DNA from: Bog-756 sp963845485
Lineage (GTDB): Bacteria; Actinomycetota; Acidimicrobiia; Acidimicrobiales; RAAP-2
Length of the DNA: 64,000 nt
Assembly: GCA_963845485.1 (NCBI GenBank)
Contig: CAWJSI010000014.1
Span: 1-64,000 of the forward strand
Reading direction: 5' to 3'
Part shown: piece by piece, positions 45,738-54,253 of the stretch
How the letters are laid out: the number at the start of each line of letters is the position of its first letter
How positions within the stretch are numbered: the stretch's first letter is position 1
Position numbers and translations under genes: made by a program
The notes under the pieces: generated by a model
Told to the model about the DNA's origin: nothing
The model's database searches: none
What the model saw: the letters and a program-made list of their open reading frames with translations, nothing else

Positions 45738-46817
45738 ATGCCAGAACTGCCATCGACGATGCCGGCCGCAGTGCTGCAACGACCGGGCGAGATCGCCGTC
45801 GAGCAGCGCCCGGTCCCTAGGCCCGGATCACACGAGGTGCTGGTGGAGGTGGACCACTGCGGGATCTGCGGCTCCGACGTCCACATGCTGCTCGACGGTT
45901 GGGGGGAGAAGGGGCTGGTGGCCGGTCATGAGTTCACCGGGGCGATCGTGGCTCTGGGTGAGGGCGTCACCGGTTGGGAGCTCGGCGAAGTGGTGGTGGG
46001 GGGCACCTCGCCGCGGTGCGGTCACTGTCGCCGCTGCATCGAAGGCAAGCCGTCCCAGTGCGAGAACCGGGCCGGGCCGATCGTCGACGGCCACGACGGA
46101 GCCTTCGCCCGCTACGTCCTCGTCCGGGAGGCCTCGCTGATCCGGCTACCCGAGGGTCTCACCTCCCGGCAGGCGGCCCTGGCCGAACCACTGGCTGTCG
46201 CCCTCCACGGCATCACCCGTTCGGGAGCGGCACCGGGCGACCGGGTCATGGTCATCGGTGCGGGCCCGATCGGCGCGCTCTCCATTGCTGCACTCGTGGC
46301 CCGCGGGATCGGGCCGGTCATCGCCGTCGAACCCGGAGCGCGCCGCAAAGAGCTGGCCCGGAAGCTCGGGGCCGACGAGGTACTCGATCCGACGGACCTC
46401 GAGACCTTCCCGGCCTGGGAACCGGAGAAGATCGCCGAGCGGGCCACCCACGTGGTGTTGGAATGCTCGGGCAAGAAGACCGCCATCGAGGCCGGGTTCC
46501 ACCAGCTTCGACGGGGCGGAACACTTGCGCTCGTGGGCGCTGGGCTCGAGCACCCGGCGTTCGACCCCAACCGGTTCGTACTGAACGAGCTCCACGTGGT
46601 GGGCTCGTTCATCTACGACCTGGGCGGCTTCGAGCAGGCCCTCGAGCTCCTGGCCACCCCGGGCTTTCCGACCGATCTGCTCATCGAGGCGGAAGACGTG
46701 CCCCTCGACCGGCTCTCCGAGGCTCTGGCCGGACTGGCCGAGGGCCGCCTGGCCGGGAAAGTGATGGTGGTGCCGCGCCTGACGGGCACGGACCCCGAGC
46801 GAGAGGAAGCCCTCTGA
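45738..46817 (+). CDS. Zinc-dependent medium-chain dehydrogenase
   Basis: NAD-dependent alcohol or sorbitol dehydrogenase-like enzyme of 359 residues. The catalytic zinc ligands are in HCGICGSDVHML and VAGHEFTGAI. The structural zinc lobe CGHCRRCIEGKPSQC is intact, unlike in the paralogue at 35294. The coenzyme motif is VMVIGAGPIGALSIAALVARG. It ends with a TGATG overlap with the VOC gene, which itself overlaps the luciferase-like gene, giving a three-gene coupled unit. This implies the three act on the same molecule, still unknown. Confidence 0.9.
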   Translation: MPELPSTMPAAVLQRPGEIAVEQRPVPRPGSHEVLVEVDHCGICGSDVHMLLDGWGEKGLVAGHEFTGAIVALGEGVTGWELGEVVVGGTSPRCGHCRRCIEGKPSQCENRAGPIVDGHDGAFARYVLVREASLIRLPEGLTSRQAALAEPLAVALHGITRSGAAPGDRVMVIGAGPIGALSIAALVARGIGPVIAVEPGARRKELARKLGADEVLDPTDLETFPAWEPEKIAERATHVVLECSGKKTAIEAGFHQLRRGGTLALVGAGLEHPAFDPNRFVLNELHVVGSFIYDLGGFEQALELLATPGFPTDLLIEAEDVPLDRLSEALAGLAEGRLAGKVMVVPRLTGTDPEREEAL

Positions 46818-47263
46818 TGGCCCATCCCTTCTATCCGAGCGGTGTCCCCCGCTTCAACCACGTCGCCATGAGCATGCCGGGCGACCTGCTCGATGACACC
46901 CACAGAAAAGAGATCTGCCGGTTCTGGGGAGACGTCTTCGGCTTCGACGAGATCGAGGTCATGACCGAGGACCGTCGCCGGCTGATCCTCTCGTGCGTCC
47001 ACTGGGACCAGTTCATCTTCCTCATCGCCGACGACAAGCCCATGACCTGTCCGCGGATGGACCACTTCGGCTTCTCGGTCGGCACCCTGGCCGAACTCCA
47101 GGGCATCCAGGACCGGGCCCAGGCCTTCCGGGAGCACGACGACCGCGTCGACCTGATCGACCTCCACACCGACGACCAGGGCGTGGTCAAGATCCACTCC
47201 CTCTACGTTCAGTACGTGCTGCCGATGATGTGCGAGGTGCAGTGGTGGGAGTTCGCCCAGTGA
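46817..47263 (+). CDS. VOC (glyoxalase/dioxygenase-like) family protein
   Basis: Protein of 148 residues with the vicinal-oxygen-chelate fold. RFNHVAMSM gives the first metal His, FWGDVFGFDEIEVMTEDRRRL the first module, RMDHFGFSVGTLAEL the second His, and MMCEVQWWEFA a likely terminal Glu ligand. It could be a dioxygenase, isomerase or lyase. Both ends overlap neighbours (TGATG at 46815-46819, GTGA at 47260-47263). This tight coupling ties it to the flanking dehydrogenase and luciferase-like enzyme. Confidence 0.78.
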   Translation: MAHPFYPSGVPRFNHVAMSMPGDLLDDTHRKEICRFWGDVFGFDEIEVMTEDRRRLILSCVHWDQFIFLIADDKPMTCPRMDHFGFSVGTLAELQGIQDRAQAFREHDDRVDLIDLHTDDQGVVKIHSLYVQYVLPMMCEVQWWEFAQ

Positions 47264-48264
47264 GCGGCTCAGGAACCGCCGGCGGTCTCGAGGTGGGGGT
47301 CTTCATCCCTCAGGGCTGGAAGCTCGAGTACTCCGGTTGGGACGGACCCGACGCCTGGGCCCGCTCGGTGGAACTGGCCGAACTGGCCGAGTCGGTCGGC
47401 TACGACCATCTGTGGGTCTACGACCATGTGGAGACCGTGCCCCGACGCGAGCCGACCCACGTCTTCGAGGCCTTCACCATGCTCGCCGCCCTGTCCCAGC
47501 GGACCTCGAGGGTGGGCCTCGGCCAGCTGGTCACCTGTTCCTCCTACCGCAATGCCGGGCTGTTGGCCAAGGAGACGGCCTGCATCGACGTCTACTCGGG
47601 AGGCCGGCTCATCCTCGGCCTCGGTGCGGGATGGTTCCACGAGGAGTACCACTCCTACGGTTACGAGTACCTCACCGACCGGCAGCGGTTGGCCGTCCTC
47701 GACGAGACCCTCGAAGTGGTGCGACGTATGTGGACCGAGGAGACGGTCACCTTTGCCGGAGAGCACCTCCACTTCGACGGCGCCTACTGCGATCCGAAGC
47801 CCATCCAACAGCTGCCACCGGTCCTGGTCGGAGGGGGCGGTGAGAAGATCAACCTGCGGATCGCCGCCCGCCGGGCCGACATGACCAACTGGCAGGTGAG
47901 CCTGGAGGCCTTCGTCCGCAAGTCGGGACTGCTCGAGTCGTACTGCGACGAGGTGGGGCGGCCGTTCGAGGCCATCCGCCGGACCCACGGTCCCGACTGT
48001 CGGCTGTTCGACACCGAGGCCGACTGCCGGGCCTGGTGCGAGTCCGAAGGTGGGGGCGGCCTGTGGGGGGGCACCCCGACCGACCAGTACCTGGCCGACA
48101 ACCTGGTGGGCACGGTGGACCAGGTGGTGGAGAAGACCCAGGCCTTCGTCGATGCCGGCTGTCGGGGCCTCATCCTCTGGCTCCGCGACTTCCCCTCCGA
48201 CGAGACCCTCCGGCGGTTCATGGCCGAGGTGGTCCCCGCCCTCGAGGTGCCCGGGACGAACTGA
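47260..48264 (+). CDS. Luciferase-like (LLM) oxidoreductase, F420-type
   Basis: TIM-barrel oxidoreductase of 334 residues. YDHLWVYDHVETVPRREPTHVFEAF and RTSRVGLGQLVTCSSYRNAGLLAKE match the F420-dependent branch, where VGLGQLVTC-like strands line the cofactor pocket. GGRLILGLGAGWFHEEYHSYGYEY is the phosphate-binding region. F420 use is inferred. It starts with GTG 47260 overlapping the VOC stop. The second family member at 36423 is of a different branch. Confidence 0.87.
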   Translation: MSGSGTAGGLEVGVFIPQGWKLEYSGWDGPDAWARSVELAELAESVGYDHLWVYDHVETVPRREPTHVFEAFTMLAALSQRTSRVGLGQLVTCSSYRNAGLLAKETACIDVYSGGRLILGLGAGWFHEEYHSYGYEYLTDRQRLAVLDETLEVVRRMWTEETVTFAGEHLHFDGAYCDPKPIQQLPPVLVGGGGEKINLRIAARRADMTNWQVSLEAFVRKSGLLESYCDEVGRPFEAIRRTHGPDCRLFDTEADCRAWCESEGGGGLWGGTPTDQYLADNLVGTVDQVVEKTQAFVDAGCRGLILWLRDFPSDETLRRFMAEVVPALEVPGTN

Positions 48265-48378
48265 CGCGGGCTCACTCGCCTCGTCTCGAGCCGTCACCGG
48301 TTGTTGTCAACCCAGTGCATCACTAGGGTTCCACTGCGGTCTCCGGACCACAGTCGACTGGGCGCGAAGGAGCGGTGC

Positions 48379-49842
48379 ATGAGCATACGGATCCGTGGCA
48401 ACAGGGCCGCCCGTGGGTCGGGGGCCCGAGGCCGGTGGCGGGCCCTGGTGCTCCTCATCGCCGTCCTCTGCGGCTCGAGTGCGGTAGCGGCGTCGGTAAA
48501 CATCGGCGCGGCATCGGCGGCCACGCCCGTCCCGGTGAGCAAGGCCAGCACCTCGTCGCGCGGCGTCACGGCCAAGGCCATCAACGTGGTGTTCCCGGTC
48601 GTCTCCCTCAACTCGCTGGCCGGCCAGGAAGGGTTCGCCCAGGACGCCGAGTACGGGGAGCAGACCAAGGCCATCAAGTTCTACGTCGGTCAGATCAACA
48701 AGTCCGGTGGCATCAACGGGCGCAAGATCAACCCCATCATCACCACGTTCGACCCGACCAACGAGTCGGCCATGCGGGCTCTGTGCAAGACCTGGACCGA
48801 GGGGTCGCCGGCGGCCTTCGCCGTGCTCGACGGCATCGGGGCCTGGACCGGGGACAATCAGCTCTGCATCACCCAGGAGGGCCAGACGCCGTTCATCGGC
48901 CAGTGGTCGACGGTCACCAACTGGACCACCCAGGGTTCGCCCTACCTGTGGTGGACCGGGCCGGACCAGTCGGTCATTCTCCAGGCGGTCGTGAACTGGG
49001 GACTGAGTGCGGACCTGCTGGCCGGCAAGAAGGTCGGTGTGGTGGTGGGCGATCGGACGTCGGACCAACTGGCCCTGAAGAACTACCTACTGCCCGACCT
49101 GAGCCGGGCCGGCATCACCCCGGTGGTGAAGACCATCGCCTCGGACCCGTCGGACACCGCCACCACCGATGCCCAGGCCCCCCTGGTGGTCCAACAGCTA
49201 CGGACCGCGGGGGTGGACTCGGTCATCCCGCTCATCCCCTTCAACGTCTTCTACCCGGTGCTCCAGGCCGAGACCAGCCAGAACTACTACCCGAAGCTCT
49301 TGTTGAGCGACTACGAGTCGAGCGTCGAGTCCGCCCTCGGTCTCATGCCCATCCCCTATGAGAAGGCTCTGGACGGACAGGAAGGACTGACCGTGGAGAC
49401 CCTGGGCGGGGGAACCACCTACTCCAAGTACACCGGGCCCCTCGGGTATGACGCCGGTGTGAAGGCCTGCTGGATCCCGTGGCACAAGGCCTATCCCCAG
49501 ATCCCGAAGGGCAACACCAACGACTTCCTCGAACAACAGGGGCCCGTGGTGAGCTGGTGCCAGGTCATCACCCTGTTCGCCACGGCGGCCAAGGCGGCCG
49601 GAAGCGCGCTCAACCGGCGCACGTTCGTCACCGCGCTGTCCAAGGTCAAGAACTTCAAGGGCACCTACACCCCCATCTTGAGCTTCGGGCCCAACAAACG
49701 CTACGGGCCGACCCTCTACAAGATCGTCCAACTCCACAACAACGTGCCGCCCACCCCGGCCTGCCAACTCACGTCCCAGGGGAAGGCCCAGGGGACCTGC
49801 TGGGTGACGATCAAGCCCTTCTCACCCCTCCCCACGGGCTGA
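48379..49842 (+). CDS. ABC-type amino-acid/amide substrate-binding protein
   Basis: Exported periplasmic-binding-protein-type receptor of 487 residues. The N-terminal signal peptide is basic with a hydrophobic core (RALVLLIAVLCGSSAVAASV) and no convincing lipobox. The mature part has the two-lobed pattern of branched-chain-type (Liv/Urt) receptors: IKFYVGQINKSGGINGRKI, TFDPTNESAMRALCKTW, WGLSADLLAGKKVGVVVGD. AAGGAG lies 8 bases upstream of ATG 48379. No permease or ATPase genes of the transporter are in the window. Its place beside catabolic genes suggests uptake of an aromatic or carboxylic substrate. Confidence 0.85.
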   Translation: MSIRIRGNRAARGSGARGRWRALVLLIAVLCGSSAVAASVNIGAASAATPVPVSKASTSSRGVTAKAINVVFPVVSLNSLAGQEGFAQDAEYGEQTKAIKFYVGQINKSGGINGRKINPIITTFDPTNESAMRALCKTWTEGSPAAFAVLDGIGAWTGDNQLCITQEGQTPFIGQWSTVTNWTTQGSPYLWWTGPDQSVILQAVVNWGLSADLLAGKKVGVVVGDRTSDQLALKNYLLPDLSRAGITPVVKTIASDPSDTATTDAQAPLVVQQLRTAGVDSVIPLIPFNVFYPVLQAETSQNYYPKLLLSDYESSVESALGLMPIPYEKALDGQEGLTVETLGGGTTYSKYTGPLGYDAGVKACWIPWHKAYPQIPKGNTNDFLEQQGPVVSWCQVITLFATAAKAAGSALNRRTFVTALSKVKNFKGTYTPILSFGPNKRYGPTLYKIVQLHNNVPPTPACQLTSQGKAQGTCWVTIKPFSPLPTG

Positions 49843-49886
49843 CCGGCGCCACTGCGGCCTCCCGTGCCGAGGCCCGGGCGGTGGCC

Positions 49887-49892
49887 TAGATT
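49887..49892 (+). promoter_or_regulatory. Leaderless-type -10 box of a leader ORF
   Basis: TAGATT lies 6 bases before GTG 49899. It would drive a leaderless mRNA starting with the 13-codon ORF that overlaps the ligase gene. Confidence 0.4.
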
Positions 49893-49898
49893 GCCGCT

Positions 49899-49940
49899 GT
49901 GAACCTGGACTCCTACGACTCCCGCACCCACCGACCATGA
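49899..49940 (+). other. 13-codon leader ORF overlapping the ligase start
   Basis: GTG 49899 opens 13 codons (VNLDSYDSRTHRP) and TGA 49938-49940 overlaps ATG 49937 of the acyl-CoA ligase (ATGA). There is no Shine-Dalgarno before that ATG, so translation of the ligase may depend on this leader. No codon bias typical of amino-acid attenuation is seen. Confidence 0.4.
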
Positions 49941-51403
49941 ACGTCGGCCACGCCACGGACGCACCCCTGCTCGCCGTGCCCGACCGGGTGGCCCTGGTGG
50001 TGGACGGCGAGTCCCTCACCTACCGTCAGCTGGAACACCGCATCCGCCAGGTGGAGGTGGCGCTGACCGCCGCCGGGGTGGGCCCCGGGGACCGGGTGGC
50101 CCTGGTGAACCTGGGCAGTGCCCTGTCGGTGGCCACCATCTTCGGTGCCGCCCGCCTGGGCGCGGCCACCGCGCAGATGAACGCCTATCTCACCCCGGGC
50201 GAGCTCGGGCAGCTGGCCGAGCTGACCGGGACCCGCATCGGGGTGGCCGGCGACCGGTACGCCGGGAGCCTGGCCTCGGTCCTCGACGGGCCGGTGCTGG
50301 TCGAGGACCAGGTGTTCGGGGCCGAGGTCGACCCCGACGCCGAGCCGGCCAGTGTGGGCAGTGGCGAGGACACCGCACTGGTCCTGTTCACCAGTGGCAC
50401 CACCGGACTGCCCAAGCCCATCGCCATCAGCCACGGGGTCGTCGCCGACCGGCTGGCCTTCTACGCCAAGCCCATCGATCCCGAGGTCTCCCAGGTGGTG
50501 GACATGATGTCGGCGCCAATCTTCCATATCGCCGGGACCCTGGGACTGTTCGTCTCCCTGCGCCAGGGCAAGCAGATGGTCCTGCTGCCCAAGTTCGACC
50601 CCGCCGAGTGGTTGACCCTGGTCGAGCGGTACCGGGTCACCCAGACCTTCGTCGTGCCCACCATGCTCCGCCGCATCCTCGACCATCCCGACTTCGAGGG
50701 AACCGACCTCAGCTCCCTGCGCTCGCTCAGCTACGGGGCGGCTGCCGCACCCGTGGACCTGGTGCGCCGGGCCGTGGCCACCTTCCCGACGGTCGACTTC
50801 TCCAACACCTTCGGCCAGACCGAGACCCTCGGTGCCTACGCCGCCCTGACTCCGGACGACCACCGACGGGGCGACCGCTTCGACTCGGTCGGGCGGCCCT
50901 TGGCCGGGGTGCACCTGAAGATCGTGGAACCGGGTACCGACATCGAAGTGGAGCCCGGGGGGGTCGGTGAGTTCGTGGTCCGGGCCGACCAGAACACCAC
51001 CACCGAGTGGCTGCACACTGGCGACACCGGGCGACAGGACGAAGACGGCTATCTCTATTTGGTGGGGCGGCTCTCGGACACCATCAACCGGGGCGGGGAG
51101 AAGTTCGGGCCCGTCGAGGTCGAAGAGGTCCTCCGTTCCCACCCGAGCGTGGTCGACGCCGGGGCGGTGGGGGTGCCCGATCCCGACCTCGGCGAACGGG
51201 TGGGCGCCATGGTGGTGGTCTCCGAACCGGTCTCGGTCGACGCACTCCTGGCCCACTGCGCCTCGGAGCTCGCCACCTATAAGGTGCCCGAGTACCTCGA
51301 GTTCTCCGACGACCTACCGGTCACGGTGCTGGGCAAGCCGGACCGTCTGGCCCTCCGGACGCGACTCGGCGGCGCCGAGCGGGTCGGACGGAAACCGTCC
51401 TGA
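49937..51403 (+). CDS. Acyl-CoA ligase (AMP-binding)
   Basis: Adenylate-forming CoA ligase of 488 residues. The phosphate loop is LFTSGTTGLPKPIAISH, A5 motif FSNTFGQTETLGAY, A7-A8 region EWLHTGDTGRQDEDGYLY and RLSDTINRGGEKFGPVEVEE; the catalytic C-terminal Lys is in TVLGKPDRLAL. The start ATG 49937 overlaps a 13-codon leader ORF. It is smaller than the ligase at 25235 and of another subgroup. It follows a binding protein gene, so the pair may import and activate one acid (inference). Confidence 0.87.
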   Translation: MNVGHATDAPLLAVPDRVALVVDGESLTYRQLEHRIRQVEVALTAAGVGPGDRVALVNLGSALSVATIFGAARLGAATAQMNAYLTPGELGQLAELTGTRIGVAGDRYAGSLASVLDGPVLVEDQVFGAEVDPDAEPASVGSGEDTALVLFTSGTTGLPKPIAISHGVVADRLAFYAKPIDPEVSQVVDMMSAPIFHIAGTLGLFVSLRQGKQMVLLPKFDPAEWLTLVERYRVTQTFVVPTMLRRILDHPDFEGTDLSSLRSLSYGAAAAPVDLVRRAVATFPTVDFSNTFGQTETLGAYAALTPDDHRRGDRFDSVGRPLAGVHLKIVEPGTDIEVEPGGVGEFVVRADQNTTTEWLHTGDTGRQDEDGYLYLVGRLSDTINRGGEKFGPVEVEEVLRSHPSVVDAGAVGVPDPDLGERVGAMVVVSEPVSVDALLAHCASELATYKVPEYLEFSDDLPVTVLGKPDRLALRTRLGGAERVGRKPS

Positions 51404-51439
51404 ACCACCCGGCGCCGCCGGCCGTTCCCTAAGGGGTGC

Positions 51440-53135
51440 TCAGGCCGGGGGGCCCGATCCGAGCTTCACCGATGCCGAGTGGGTCTGACCCGATGAGTCG
51501 GTCCACTGCAGCTGCACGGTGTCACCGGGGTGCTCAGGCTCGAGCAGGTTGGTGAGCGCCGTCGGTGAGGAGATGGTGGTGCCGTTGAAGCTGGTGATGG
51601 TGTCACCCACCACGACACCGGCCTGACCGGCGACCGACCCCGACAGCACCTGGGAGACGACCGCTCCCGAGGAGTTGGCACTGCTGCCCGAGCCACCCGA
51701 GGTGCTGCCCGAGCCGAAGCTGCCCGAGCCGAAGCTCCGAGCTGCCCGACCCCGTGCTGTCCGAGGAGGTGCCCACGCCGATCCCGAGGAATGCCGTCGG
51801 GCCGATGTGGATGGTCGACGATGCCTGGCCGGCCTCGATCTTCTTGGCCACCGAGAGGGCCGTCCCGATCGGGATGGCGTAGGCCTGCGTGGCCACGTCC
51901 TGCTCGGAGCCGGAAGATGCCGCGGTGTCCATGCCGATGACCTGACCCTGGGCGTTGACCAAGGAGCCACCCGAGTCGCCCGGCTCGATGCCTGCGTTGA
52001 TCTCGATCAGGCCGGTCAGGTTCTCGGCGTTGCCCCCACCGTCGTCGCTGGCCGTGATGGACTGGTCGAGCGCGGTGACCGAACCGCCGGCTGCACTCGG
52101 GGTACCCCCGGTGCCGCCGGCGTTGCCGACGCCCACGACGGCCTGTCCGACCGATGCCGAACCGGTGGCCGGGGTGACGGTCTGCAGCCCGCTGGCGTTG
52201 GACAGCTTGATGACGGCGATGTCCCCGGTCCGGTTGTAACCGACGACGCTGGCCGAGTAGGTCTTGCCGTTGCCCACGTCGGTGACACTGATGCTGGTCG
52301 CACCGTCGATGACATGGTTGTTGGTCAGGACCTCACCGTCGGAGGTCAGCACCATGCCGGTGCCGGCGGCCTGCTCGTCCTGGTAGCTCAGGTTGGTGTT
52401 GATGTCCACGAGGCCAGGCGAGACCTTGGCGGCGATGGCCGAGATGTCCGAGGGGGCACCGGCGCCCGTCGAGGTGTTGCCCGACGAACCCGAGGAGCCC
52501 GAAGAGCCCGAGCCGCTGCCCGAAGAGCCCGAGCCGAACGGCGAGGAGCCGCTGCCCGAACCGAACGGCGAGGAGCCGCTGCCCGAAGAGCCGGCACTGC
52601 CCGAACCCGTCGACGGACTGGCCGATGCTGAGGTGGTGGTCGAGGAGGGCCACACCGCATGGCCGAGTCCCACCCCGCCTACAACCGCCACGACGACGAC
52701 CACGGCGGCCAGGGCGGCGGCCAGACCGCTGCGCTTCTTCGACGACGGCGTCGGGGCGGCGGGGGTCTGGGTGCCCTGGGGCCATCCCATGTACGGCGGT
52801 GCGCCACCGCCGGTGGGTCCTGCTCCCCACGCGGACTGGGGCGGGGGGCCCCAGGTGCCGGCGGGAGGGGTGGGTGCACCCGAGGCAAAGCCCGGATGCT
52901 CACCGGTCGGGGCGTATCCGGCACTCGGGTCCCAGAGTCCCGGAGCGGGGACGTGGACCGGTGCGGTCGAACCCGGTGCGCCTCCCACGGGAGGGAGCGG
53001 GATGGCACTCCCGTAGTGGGGCTCAGTGCTGACTCCGTCCGGCGGGGTCGCCGTGGCGTCAGGGGTGACGGCGTCGGCAACCGCCGGCGGCGTCGGGGGA
53101 TCCACCGGGTTCGTCGGGTCCCAGTACTCGCTCAT
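51440..53135 (-). CDS. HtrA-like serine protease with PDZ domain, one frame break
   Basis: Membrane-anchored extracytoplasmic protease of about 564 residues. A Pro-rich cytoplasmic N-terminus (140 residues) leads to one transmembrane helix (LAAALAAVVVVVAVVGGVGLG), then a Gly/Ser linker. The catalytic domain has His in LTNNHVIDGA, Asp in NRTGDIAVIKLS and the nucleophile in EPGDSGGSLVN. After a second Gly/Ser linker the PDZ domain is in another frame (VVSQVLSGSVAGQAGVVVGD), with one extra base at about 51734-51740; the span has remainder one. The break falls inside short tandem repeats. Family members handle misfolded exported proteins. Confidence 0.88.
51704..51740. repeat. 15-base tandem repeat in the HtrA linker
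   Basis: GCTGCCCGAGCCGAA occurs twice in tandem (51704-51718, 51719-51733) and is followed by an imperfect partial copy where the reading frame breaks. It encodes FGSGS units on the minus strand. Replication slippage or sequencing error is likely here. Confidence 0.8.
52534..52587. repeat. 27-base perfect tandem repeat
   Basis: Two perfect adjacent copies (52534-52560 and 52561-52587) of a 27-base unit starting CCGAACGGCGAGG lie in the first Gly/Ser linker of the HtrA-like gene, encoding SSPFGSGSG-type units. Copy number may vary. Confidence 0.9.
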
Positions 53136-53488
53136 CTGCTTCCACCTTCCGCTTCTGCATCGTTTCGAGGTCGATGCGCCCCAGTGGCGCCAACCTCACG
53201 TCCCCCATTCGAGGTCAGAGGGGTAAGGACACCATCAACTCCCCATATGAAGATCGTAAATTCGTCCGGGCTGGTGGTGGGGGTCTTTCCGCCCTCCGCC
53301 CCGTCCGACCCCCCCGAAACCATGTCGTCGGGACCCTGCCGTCGGGTCATTGCAACCAGTGGTTGCATTTTTTCCGGCAATTGCTCATACTGACTCCACA
53401 CGGGCGGCGAATCCCACATCACGGGCCGACGACACGGGGTGCACCCCAGTCGCAGCTCCACGACCCCGGGCGGGGCGGAAGTCGGCCC
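53136..53488. other. Upstream region of HtrA-like gene
   Basis: No gene is seen. It holds the palindrome at 53351 and a plus-strand promoter-like TTGCAT-N17-CATACT (53363-53391) with no gene following it. AAGGTGGA lies 6 bases before the HtrA ATG at 53135. Confidence 0.5.
53351..53367. promoter_or_regulatory. 17-base perfect palindrome, LacI-like operator
   Basis: TGCAACCA-G-TGGTTGCA has 8-base perfect arms around one base, followed by a T run. The outer TGCAAcc/ggTTGCA pattern is like LacI/GalR operators. As a hairpin (6-base stem, 5-base loop) plus TTTTTT it could also end a plus-strand transcript, but no plus-strand gene precedes it. It lies in the 353 bp gap before the HtrA gene. Confidence 0.5.
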
Positions 53489-54253
53489 TCAGGTGATGGG
53501 CGCATTGCCCCCATCGACCATGACGGTCATGCCGGTCACGTAGGCGGCCTCCTCCGAGAGCAGGAACCGGACCACCGGACCGACGTCCTCGACGGGATGG
53601 CCCAACCGACCGAGCGGATGAAGCCCCAGCACCCGCTCGGCCATGGTGGGATCGGCGGCCATGGCCTGGGTCACCGCCGGCGACTCGGCCAGCGGCGCCA
53701 CACAGTTGACGCGCACGCCGTCGGCCCCCCATTCGCGGGCCCAGGAACGGGCGAGGCCCCGCACCGAGGCTTTGACCGCGGCATAGGGCGCCAGACGCAT
53801 GGTGCCCCCGAACCCTGCCTCCGAGGTCAACAGGACCAGGCTGCCGCGGCTGGCCACCAGGTGGGGAAGGGAGTGCTGGGCCAACCAGTACGCACCCCGT
53901 ACCGACACCACCACGTGATCACGGAGATCAGCCATCGACACCTCGACGGGAACAACCGGCACGGGCGAACGGCCGCTGGTGGCGTTGTGGACAGCACCGG
54001 TCAGGCGCCCCTCCCGCTCGACCACGGCGGTCACCGCGGCACCCACCGACTCCCCGTCGGCCACGTCGCAGGCCACGAATGTGCCCCGGCCACCGGCCGC
54101 CGTGACCTCCTCGGCCACCCGGCCCCCCTCCTCGCGGCGTCGGGCCGCCACCCACACCGACCACCCCGCCGCGCCACAGGCGATGGCGATACCCCGGCCC
54201 ACGCCACCGCTGGCCCCGGTGACCAGCACCACGGGTGGCTCGTCGTTGCTCAA
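53489..54253 (-). CDS. Short-chain dehydrogenase/reductase
   Basis: NAD(P)-dependent SDR of 254 residues. The coenzyme motif is VTGASGGVGRGIAIA, VHNATSG replaces the usual NNAG, the Ser is in LVLLTSEAG and the catalytic pair is in YAAVKAS. The terminal AAYVTGMTVMVDGG is standard. The start is TTG 54253, which overlaps the TGA of the preceding SDR-like gene as TTGA; this fits the rest of the sequence. The strict coupling suggests a heteromeric complex with that partner. Confidence 0.87.
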   Translation of the reverse strand: MSNDEPPVVLVTGASGGVGRGIAIACGAAGWSVWVAARRREEGGRVAEEVTAAGGRGTFVACDVADGESVGAAVTAVVEREGRLTGAVHNATSGRSPVPVVPVEVSMADLRDHVVVSVRGAYWLAQHSLPHLVASRGSLVLLTSEAGFGGTMRLAPYAAVKASVRGLARSWAREWGADGVRVNCVAPLAESPAVTQAMAADPTMAERVLGLHPLGRLGHPVEDVGPVVRFLLSEEAAYVTGMTVMVDGGNAPIT

